A stretch of 9,259 nucleotides of DNA, from positions 1 to 9,259 of the forward strand of contig JAODBN010000412.1 in assembly GCA_025463965.1 (NCBI GenBank), read 5' to 3'. The notes under the pieces are model-generated. The model worked only from the letters and a program-made list of their open reading frames with translations. It was not told the DNA's origin and searched no databases. Each line of letters opens with the position of its first letter. Position 1 is the first letter of the stretch. Positions 1 through 5,402 of the stretch are shown in pieces. The position numbers and the translations under genes are program-made. The stretch is from Acidimicrobiaceae bacterium (GTDB taxonomy: Bacteria; Actinomycetota; Acidimicrobiia; Acidimicrobiales; Bog-793).

Positions 1-365
1 TCTTCACCGCGCCGCAAGTAGAGCTGGGCGCTCTCGCCCGTGCGGTCCCGCAGGCGGGCGACGGCACCGAGTCCCGCGCTCACGAGCGCATGCTCGCCGT
101 TGGTGCCGTTCGCCCAGGCACGCAAGCGGGTCCCGAGTCCCCACGTTCCGGTCTCTGTCCTCGCCGCGAGCCCGTGCTCCTCGAGCGCGCTGAGCAGCCG
201 ATAGGTGGTCGGCCGGCTGATCCCTGCGGCCTCGGCCAGCTCCGCCGAGCTTCGGGCCGAGCCCGCCGCTAAGAGGTCGAGAAGCCGGACCGCCTTGTCG
301 AGTACCCCGACGCCGCTGCCCGCGGAGACGGATTCGGCCACGAGCGGATTGTAGAGGCTCGCCAC
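1..365 (-). CDS. IclR-family transcriptional regulator, N-terminal part (3' end outside window)
   Basis: Reading the minus strand from a GTG at 365 gives 121 residues and then runs off the window. Residues about 19-85 form an IclR winged helix-turn-helix: VLDKAVRLLDLLAAG, then AELAEAAGISRPTTYRLLSA (recognition helix) and LEEHGLAART. The start of the ligand-sensing domain follows (LRDRTGESAQLYLRRG). IclR proteins are usually about 250 residues, so roughly half is missing. I chose GTG 365 because AGGAA lies 7 bases upstream (373-377 on the plus strand). A second in-frame GTG at 341 has no visible ribosome binding site. The frame stays open further upstream, but I saw no better start. The gene is divergent from the biosynthetic operon, a common position for an IclR protein that controls the adjacent operon and itself. 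The ligand is unknown. The family call is firm; the target operon is inferred from position. Confidence 0.88.
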   Translation of the reverse strand, partial: MASLYNPLVAESVSAGSGVGVLDKAVRLLDLLAAGSARSSAELAEAAGISRPTTYRLLSALEEHGLAARTETGTWGLGTRLRAWANGTNGEHALVSAGLGAVARLRDRTGESAQLYLRRGE

Positions 366-570
366 CTGCAGGTTCCTATTCGACGAGCTGCCCGGGGTGT
401 ACCAGAGCGAGACGTCGGGTAGCGGCCCATACCAAGGAGGGGCACCTCGTTCAAGAGGGAAACCCCCTGGGGAGCCAGCGCCAGGACCCCAGCGGCGGAG
501 CACCTCAGTCCCGCCGCCCGGAAATCTCGAGGAATGACTTTCAGTCCATCTGGGTACACCTCATAGCATT

Positions 571-600
571 CCGCTGCAGAGCGGTGGTGGGGTCCCCACC
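571..600. promoter_or_regulatory. Candidate operator: two inverted repeats in the divergent intergenic region
   Basis: The gap between the IclR gene and the glycosyltransferase (366-635) holds no gene. In it, GGTGGGG-T-CCCCACC at 586-600 is a perfect 7+7 base palindrome with one central base. Just before it, CCGCT-gcag-AGCGG at 571-584 has 5-base arms. IclR proteins bind short palindromes near their own promoters, so these are candidate operators. I saw no convincing -35/-10 pair. TAGCAT at 564-569 could be a weak -10, without a well-spaced -35. The palindrome is a direct observation; the regulatory role is inference. Confidence 0.35.
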
Positions 601-635
601 GGGAACACGAAGATCCACGAAAAGGGGAGGGCAGG

Positions 636-1523
636 ATGAGCAGCCGAGACTCGGCAGACGTAATCTCCGCAGAAGCTGCGGTGCCGAGCGCTCCGGCCGG
701 GCTGCGGCTCGTGCAGGGAGAGGGCGGTCGCGAGCTCCCATCGGCGATTCCTGCTGGCGTGCGGGTCAGCCTGGTTGTGCCGGCGATGAACGAAGCGGAG
801 AACCTTCCCCACGTCTTTGCTCGGTTGCCCGAGGGGCTTCACGAGGTCATCCTCGTCGACGGACGGTCCACGGACGAGACCGTGGAAGTTGCTCGCAGGC
901 TGCACCCGGACGTCCGCATCGTCCACCAGACGAAGAAGGGCAAGGGCGACGCGCTCGCCGTTGGCTTCGCCGCCTGCACGGGCGACGTCGTCGTGATGAT
1001 CGATGCCGACCGCTCCACCGACCCCGCCGAGATCCCGCTCTTCATCCAGGCTCTCGTGGATGGCGCTGACTTCGCCAAGGGCTCTCGCTTCCTTGCCGGC
1101 GGGGGCAGTGCCGACATCACGCCGCTTCGCCGGGTCGGCAACAAGGCATTGAACGCGGTTGTCAATCTCCTCTACGGAACTCGCTACAGCGACCTCTGCT
1201 ACGGCTACAACGCCTTCCGCCGGACCGTCTTGGACTCACTCGTCGTCGACTGTGCCGGCTTCGAGGTGGAGACCCTCATGAACATCCGAGTCGCCAAGCT
1301 TGGCCTGAAGGTCGCCGAAGTACCGAGCTTCGAGTCGCCACGCCTGCACGGCGAGTCGAACCTGCGCCCCTTCCGCGACGGCCTACGGGTGCTGCGCGTG
1401 GTGATACGGGAGCGTTTCTCCCCCGCGCCCACCTTGGCAAGCGAGCGGGCAGGCGAAATTGTGGAGACCCGTCTGGCGGTCGAGCCGGAGGAGGCTTGTG
1501 CGCCGTGTGTGAAGGTCGTCTAG
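636..1523 (+). CDS. Family 2 glycosyltransferase, dolichyl-phosphate-mannose-synthase-like
   Basis: The 295-residue protein has a GT2 (GT-A fold) domain at about residues 42-235. It begins VSLVVPAMNEAENLP, continues EVILVDGRSTDET (nucleotide-binding Asp75/Asp80), and carries the metal-binding DxD as MIDADRSTDP (Asp123, Asp125). KGSRF (148-152) and SDLCYGYNAFRR (185-196) match the downstream part of DPM-synthase-like enzymes. I see no hydrophobic C-terminal membrane anchors of the GtrB/DPM1-III kind, so it is probably cytosolic or peripheral. Such enzymes transfer a sugar from a nucleotide donor, often to a polyprenyl phosphate; donor and acceptor here are unknown. ATG 636 follows GGGGAGGGCAGG. 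It is the first gene of the plus-strand operon, and its end overlaps the phosphopantetheinyl transferase start. The last ~35 residues are low-complexity and acidic. Family call strong, substrate unknown. Confidence 0.9.
   Translation: MSSRDSADVISAEAAVPSAPAGLRLVQGEGGRELPSAIPAGVRVSLVVPAMNEAENLPHVFARLPEGLHEVILVDGRSTDETVEVARRLHPDVRIVHQTKKGKGDALAVGFAACTGDVVVMIDADRSTDPAEIPLFIQALVDGADFAKGSRFLAGGGSADITPLRRVGNKALNAVVNLLYGTRYSDLCYGYNAFRRTVLDSLVVDCAGFEVETLMNIRVAKLGLKVAEVPSFESPRLHGESNLRPFRDGLRVLRVVIRERFSPAPTLASERAGEIVETRLAVEPEEACAPCVKVV
1487..1494 (+). promoter_or_regulatory. Ribosome binding site inside the glycosyltransferase 3' end
   Basis: GGAGGAGG sits 10 bases before GTG 1505 and only 1 base before TTG 1496. 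The spacing favours GTG 1505 as the start of the phosphopantetheinyl transferase. Translation of that gene would therefore begin before the glycosyltransferase stop at 1521-1523. Confidence 0.5.
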
Positions 1524-2128
1524 GCGAGGCGCCTGGACGAGCACCTGACCTCGAGCTGCTCGTAGAAGCCGTGGTGAGGCCTTTGCGGCTGGTGGCCGGG
1601 CCGCAGCAGATCCGAGTGGGTGTCGACGTCGTCCGGGTGGCCGACGTGGCCCGCTCCATCTCTACCCTCGGCGCCCGGTACCTCGAGCGAGTCTTCACGG
1701 CCGACGAGCTCGCCGAGTGTGGGTTGCCCGGCGGGTGGGCAGTCGAAAGGCTGGCGGCCCGGTACGCCGCGAAGGAGGCGCTGATCAAGGTCCTGGAGCC
1801 GACTGGGGCTCAACCGGAGTGGCGCGACATCGCGGTTCGGCGCCGGTCGTCCGGAGCATGCGAGCTCGTGCTCAGCGGAGAGGCGCTTCGCCAGGCCGAA
1901 CTCGCAGGAGTAGCCCGTTTGTCGCTCAGCATGACCCACGAAGGCGAGTACGCCGCGGCAGTGGTCGTCGGGTGGGACACCATCGCGGTGGTCGCTGTTC
2001 CCGATTCACCGATGTTGCATGATGCACCGATGATACCCGTGTTGGATGTCAGGTCCTACGAGGAAAGGGACAACGATGGAAGAGCGAATCCGCGGGGTGC
2101 TGGCACAGCACGGCCGAATGCCGGTTGA
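1505..2128 (+). CDS. Holo-[acyl-carrier-protein] synthase (AcpS-type 4'-phosphopantetheinyl transferase)
   Basis: This 207-residue protein has the AcpS core at about residues 37-157. IRVGVDVVRV carries the first metal-binding Asp (Asp41). RYAAKEALIK (86-95) is the RFAAKEA signature with Glu91, and LSLSMTHEGEYAAAVVVGW is the closing SxxH[DE]xxYA motif. AcpS transfers 4'-phosphopantetheine from CoA to a carrier-protein serine. The obvious client is the carrier protein just downstream. The usual family length is about 125 residues, so there are extensions at both ends. GTG 1505 is chosen for its ribosome binding site; TTG 1496 and GTG 1571, 1574 or 1592 are alternatives, the last nearest the fold start. 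The C-terminal ~50 residues after the core lack AcpS similarity that I recognise and overlap the ACP gene by 53 bases. That tail may be read-through of spacer DNA without a stop. Function strong, ends uncertain. Confidence 0.85.
   Translation: MCEGRLGEAPGRAPDLELLVEAVVRPLRLVAGPQQIRVGVDVVRVADVARSISTLGARYLERVFTADELAECGLPGGWAVERLAARYAAKEALIKVLEPTGAQPEWRDIAVRRRSSGACELVLSGEALRQAELAGVARLSLSMTHEGEYAAAVVVGWDTIAVVAVPDSPMLHDAPMIPVLDVRSYEERDNDGRANPRGAGTARPNAG
2061..2068 (+). promoter_or_regulatory. Ribosome binding site fixing the carrier protein start
   Basis: AGGAAAGG lies 7 bases before ATG 2076. The in-frame ATG at 2046 has no comparable site and would add ten residues absent from normal carrier proteins, so 2076 is preferred. 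Confidence 0.65.
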
Positions 2129-2318
2129 CGTCGCTGGCATCTCCGACCGGGCGGATCTGTACCAGGCCGGCTTGACTTCGCACGCGAGTGTCAATGTGAT
2201 GCTTGCACTCGAGGACGAGTTCGAGATCGAGTTCCCGCAGGAGATGCTGAAGAAAAAGACCTTCGAGTCCGTCTCAGCTATCCGTCAGGCTCTTTCGGAG
2301 CTCGGGGCGACGGTCTGA
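2076..2318 (+). CDS. Acyl carrier protein, partner of the amino acid:[carrier protein] ligase
   Basis: The 80-residue protein has the PP-binding carrier fold. Its core at residues 27-54 reads DLYQAGLTSHASVN and then VMLALEDEFEIEFP. Ser35 in GLTS is the phosphopantetheine attachment site (family knowledge), in place of the DSL of fatty-acid ACPs. The sequence MLALEDEFEIEFP before helix III and the conserved Phe/Pro are typical of the small carrier proteins encoded next to aa:CP ligases. It should be converted to the holo form by the upstream AcpS and loaded with an amino acid by the ligase at 3472. Its TGA stop shares one base with the ATG of the dehydrogenase gene (TGATG, 2316-2320), so the two are probably translationally coupled. 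It is unlikely to be the housekeeping fatty-acid ACP, given its motif and its neighbours. Confidence 0.93.
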   Translation: MEERIRGVLAQHGRMPVDVAGISDRADLYQAGLTSHASVNVMLALEDEFEIEFPQEMLKKKTFESVSAIRQALSELGATV

Positions 2319-3475
2319 TGAGCCATGGCGAGGAGTCTCCGGCGGTCGCGGCCACCGCCCGCATCGCGTCGGAGATCGCAGCGCCTGCAGCCGCCTCGGT
2401 CGACCGGGATGCGCGCTTTCCGAAGGAAGCCTTCGATGCCCTTCGTGAGGAGAAGCTGCTTTCGGCACTTGTTCCCGAGCGATTCGGCGGAATGGGAGCC
2501 AGCCTCGCTGAGGTTGCACGCATGGTGTCGCTGCTGAGCAGACAGTGCGCGTCGACCGGGATGATCTATGCGATGCACCAGATCCAGGTTGCCTGCCTGG
2601 TTCGTCATGGCACGACACCAGTCTTGGAGGACTACCTGCGCTGTGAAGTCGTGGCGCGCCAAGCCCTGCTCGCCTCGGCGACCACCGAGATCGGTCGCGG
2701 TGGGGACGTCCGCTCCAGCACCTGCGCGGTCGACGTCGAAGGCGACCACTTCCGCCTCGTCAAGCAAGCGCCGGTCATCTCCTACGGCGAGGTGGCCGAC
2801 GCCGTGTTGGTGACGGCGCGGCGGACCCCGGAGAGCCCGCCGAACGACCAAGTGCTCGTGCTGTGCCGGACGCCCTCGGTGACCCTCGAGCCGCGCAGCG
2901 GCTGGGACACCCTCGGCTTTCGGGGCACGTGCAGTCTCGGCTTCCTCCTCGAGGCCGCAGGGTCGGTCGACGAGATCCTGCCGCAGCCTTACGGCGACAT
3001 CTCCGCACAGACGATGCTGCCGACGTCCCACCTGTTGTGGGCGTCTGTCTGGCTCGGTATGGCCGACGAAGCCCTCTCACGGGCCAACGCCTTCGTCCGT
3101 TCAGAGGCCCGCAAGACACCGGACACACTTCCCCCGTCCGCGGTCCAACTGGCCGAGCTCGCCGCGCTCCATCACCAGCTCGCGGCGAGCGTCGAGCTGG
3201 GGATCTCGCGCTACTGCTCGATCGCCGACGACGAGGAAGAGCTGACGACGATGCTCTTCGCCCTCGAGATGAACGCGCTGAAGGTCTCCGGCTCGACCCT
3301 CGTGGCGGAGCTCGTCACGAGGGCACTGCAGATCTGCGGTATCTCCGGCTATCGGGAGGACTCGCCCTACAGCCTCGGCCGGCTCCTGCGAGACGCCTAC
3401 GGAGCCGCCCTCATGGTCAGCAACCACCGGATCAACACGAACAGCGCGCACATGCTGCTCGTGGCCGGCCGATGA
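2318..3475 (+). CDS. Acyl-CoA dehydrogenase-like flavoprotein of the aa:CP ligase locus
   Basis: The 385-residue protein matches acyl-CoA dehydrogenases from end to end. An N-terminal helical domain includes LVPERFGGMGASLAEVARM (51-69). The middle beta domain includes LASATTEIGRGGD (118-130) and the LGFRGTCS loop (199-206). A C-terminal helical domain ends in QICGISGYREDSPYSLGRLLRDA (339-360). The family binds FAD and removes hydrogens alpha,beta to a thioester. Where the canonical catalytic Glu (YEGT) would stand after the RLLRDA helix, this protein reads LMVSNHRINTNS (365-376), with no Glu. Its position between the carrier protein and its ligase suggests a carrier-bound aminoacyl substrate rather than acyl-CoA, by analogy with prolyl-carrier-protein dehydrogenases. 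It overlaps the next gene as ATGA (3472-3475). Fold and family are firm; the reaction is inferred, and oxygenase chemistry or loss of dehydrogenase activity is possible. Confidence 0.88.
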   Translation: MSHGEESPAVAATARIASEIAAPAAASVDRDARFPKEAFDALREEKLLSALVPERFGGMGASLAEVARMVSLLSRQCASTGMIYAMHQIQVACLVRHGTTPVLEDYLRCEVVARQALLASATTEIGRGGDVRSSTCAVDVEGDHFRLVKQAPVISYGEVADAVLVTARRTPESPPNDQVLVLCRTPSVTLEPRSGWDTLGFRGTCSLGFLLEAAGSVDEILPQPYGDISAQTMLPTSHLLWASVWLGMADEALSRANAFVRSEARKTPDTLPPSAVQLAELAALHHQLAASVELGISRYCSIADDEEELTTMLFALEMNALKVSGSTLVAELVTRALQICGISGYREDSPYSLGRLLRDAYGAALMVSNHRINTNSAHMLLVAGR

Positions 3476-4428
3476 CCGCCGTCATGAGCCCGGCAGCACT
3501 GGACGAGCCCTTCGCTGAGCCCGCCGACAAAACGGAAGCCTTTCGCGACGAGCTGTTCGCCGCGGGGCTCCTCGTGCCGACGGGCGTTGACGGTTTGTAC
3601 CTGCGCTCGGAGGCCTTCGAGTCGATCGTGCGGGGAATCGACGGCCGGGTCACTCGCGAAGCTGCGCAGGACGAGCCGTCCGCCAGCTACCACTTTCCCC
3701 TCGTCGTTCCGGCGCAGCTGCTCGAGGACAGCGACTACGTCCGTTCCTTCCCGAACCTGGTCTCGCTCTTGGACGGCTACGTCGGGGGCACCGAGGGAAT
3801 GCCCGCCTTCCTCGAAGCCGTCGACCACGGCCGCTGGAACAAGGAGCTCGCGCCGACCGGGCTCGGTCTCAACGCCGCCGCCTGCCACCCGCTCTATCCG
3901 ACACTTCGCGGGTCCTGTTTGGCGCCCGGCGGTGTGCTCGTGGAGCTTGTCGGTCAGGTCTTCCGGCGCGAGCCGAGCGTGGACCCGGCGCGCCTGCAGG
4001 TCTTTCGCCAGCACGAGGTCGTGTTCGTCGGGGAAGCGGAAGCCGCCCGGGCGCACCGAGACCTCTGGGTCGAGCGTGGCCTCGCCATCCACCGCGCGCT
4101 CGGCCTCGACGTCGAGGCGGTCATCGCCAACGATCCTTTCTTCGGACGGACCGGGCGCATGCTGGCCGCCAACCAACGCGACGAGGCCCTCAAGTTGGAG
4201 CTCGTCGCCCCTATCGTCTCGCCGGAGGGCCCCACCGCGATCTCATCGGCCAACTGCCACCTGGACCATTTCGGAAAGACCTTCGAGATCACCTGCGCGG
4301 ACGGCAGCGTCGCCCACAGCGCGTGCGTCGGGTTCGGGCTCGAGCGGATCACCCTCGCTCTGCTGTTCAAGCACGGGCTCGACTCGAGGACCTGGCCCGC
4401 TTCGGTTCGGGCCGAACTCTGGCCGTGA
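3472..4428 (+). CDS. Amino acid:[carrier protein] ligase (class II aminoacyl-tRNA synthetase-like)
   Basis: This 318-residue protein resembles the catalytic core of atypical, methanogen-type seryl-tRNA synthetases but has no tRNA-binding arm. Class II motif 2 is seen as GQVFRREPSVDPARLQVFRQ followed by HEVVFVG (161-187), and motif 3 as GFGLERITLALL (287-298). Cys138 (in AACHPLYP), Glu182 (in RQHE) and Cys285 (in SACVGFG) sit where this family binds its catalytic zinc. Known relatives from Bradyrhizobium and Agrobacterium activate small amino acids such as glycine or alanine with ATP. They load the amino acid on the phosphopantetheine of a neighbouring carrier protein instead of tRNA. ATG 3472 overlaps the dehydrogenase stop (ATGA). 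The frame is open far upstream to 2863, but that part lies inside the dehydrogenase gene. All expected catalytic features look intact. The amino acid used is not decidable by eye. Confidence 0.93.
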   Translation: MTAVMSPAALDEPFAEPADKTEAFRDELFAAGLLVPTGVDGLYLRSEAFESIVRGIDGRVTREAAQDEPSASYHFPLVVPAQLLEDSDYVRSFPNLVSLLDGYVGGTEGMPAFLEAVDHGRWNKELAPTGLGLNAAACHPLYPTLRGSCLAPGGVLVELVGQVFRREPSVDPARLQVFRQHEVVFVGEAEAARAHRDLWVERGLAIHRALGLDVEAVIANDPFFGRTGRMLAANQRDEALKLELVAPIVSPEGPTAISSANCHLDHFGKTFEITCADGSVAHSACVGFGLERITLALLFKHGLDSRTWPASVRAELWP

Positions 4429-5399
4429 GCGTTCTCGCGCCGCGCGACTCGCCGAGCTCGAGTCGCCGGGTCCACCCGCTCCATGGCACGGAGCGGACTT
4501 GGACCGAGACCAACTGCTACGTGGACGTATGGATCGAGGTGCTCCACTCGCTCGGCCTCGAGCCGTTGGCGGCCTGCGCAGTCACCCTCTCGGGCGACTT
4601 CGACGGAGAGCAATGGAGCTTCTTCAAGTTCCCGGCCGAGGATCTTCGGCGGCTCTTCGGGATCGACGTCGCCGAGATGAATGTGTGGCGACCGGTGATC
4701 GACCACGTCGAGAGCGAGCTCGAGCGGGGGCGGCTCACCACGGTGGAGGTGGACAGCTTCTTCCTCCCCGACACCGAGGGCGTCGCCTACCGCCGAGACC
4801 ACACCAAGTCCACCATCGTCCCGGCGTGGATCGATCGAGAAGGTCGCCAGCTCGGCTACTTCCACAGTGCCGGCTTCTTCGAGCTCGACGGCGAGGACTT
4901 CGACGAGCTCTTCCATCTCAACGGGGCGGACCCGCGAGTGCTCGTGCCCTACATGGAGATCGTCCGACTCGACGCCATGCGCCACGACGGGATCGAGACG
5001 CTGCTGAGCGGCGTCCAGGATCTCGTCCGAGAGCACCTCGCTCGCCGGTCAGCGGACAACCCCGTGGAGCGCCTCGGCATCGGGGTGCACGAGCAGCTGG
5101 CCGTCCTCGTCGGGCGCGACTTCGACGAGTTCCACCGCTGGGCCTTTGGGACCTGTCGACAGTGCGGCGCCGCCGCGGAGATCGCGGCCGCGTTCGTGAG
5201 CTGGCTCGCCGAGCTCGACCCTTCGAGCCCCGACGTGTCGACCCAGCTGCTCGCGGTCGCCGAAGGAGCAAAGGCGCTCGAGTTCGGGCTCGCCCGGGCT
5301 GTCCGGGGCAGATCCTTCGACTCCGGTCCCGTGCTCGACAAGATGGCCAGTGCCTGGCGGGAGGCCATCGAGGAGCTTGCGCGCCGTTACGGGGCCTGA
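4425..5399 (+). CDS. DUF1839-like protein, candidate aminoacyl transferase
   Basis: The 324-residue protein resembles DUF1839, a family of unknown function often found beside aa:CP ligases. Its N-terminal half contains TETNCYVDVWIEVLHSLGLE (27-46), with Cys31 at the head of a helix. Next come QWSFFKFPAEDLRRLFGI (63-80) and VEVDSFFLPDT (107-117). DHTKSTIVPAWID (125-137) and GYFHSAGFFEL (144-154) follow. This order (Cys-led helix, D-[SY]-[FY]-[FY]-LP strand, later His) resembles the BtrH/C39-like cysteine-transferase pattern, where acyl groups move from a carrier protein to an amine. The C-terminal half (about 185-324) is helical, with no motif I recognise. GTG 4425 overlaps the ligase stop (GTGA, 4425-4428). 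An earlier in-frame start would run into the ligase gene. The family call is from pattern memory; the transferase role is inference. Confidence 0.82.
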   Translation: MSVLAPRDSPSSSRRVHPLHGTERTWTETNCYVDVWIEVLHSLGLEPLAACAVTLSGDFDGEQWSFFKFPAEDLRRLFGIDVAEMNVWRPVIDHVESELERGRLTTVEVDSFFLPDTEGVAYRRDHTKSTIVPAWIDREGRQLGYFHSAGFFELDGEDFDELFHLNGADPRVLVPYMEIVRLDAMRHDGIETLLSGVQDLVREHLARRSADNPVERLGIGVHEQLAVLVGRDFDEFHRWAFGTCRQCGAAAEIAAAFVSWLAELDPSSPDVSTQLLAVAEGAKALEFGLARAVRGRSFDSGPVLDKMASAWREAIEELARRYGA

Positions 5400-5402
5400 C
5401 CG

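Noticed and set aside
2285..3031. A 248-codon minus-strand open frame opposite the dehydrogenase
   Set aside because: There are no motifs, the composition is typical of antisense in GC-rich DNA, and it conflicts with a clear acyl-CoA-dehydrogenase reading frame.
2863..3471. A 203-codon upstream extension of the aa:CP ligase frame
   Set aside because: It lies inside the dehydrogenase gene, is Arg/Pro-rich, and ligases of this family are about 300-320 residues. The ATGA overlap at 3472 gives the natural start.
5154..5168. A Cys-x-x-Cys pair (residues 244-247) in the DUF1839-like protein as a metal or redox site
   Set aside because: There is only one CxxC and no second pair or nearby His cluster. 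I take it as an incidental substitution within a helix.
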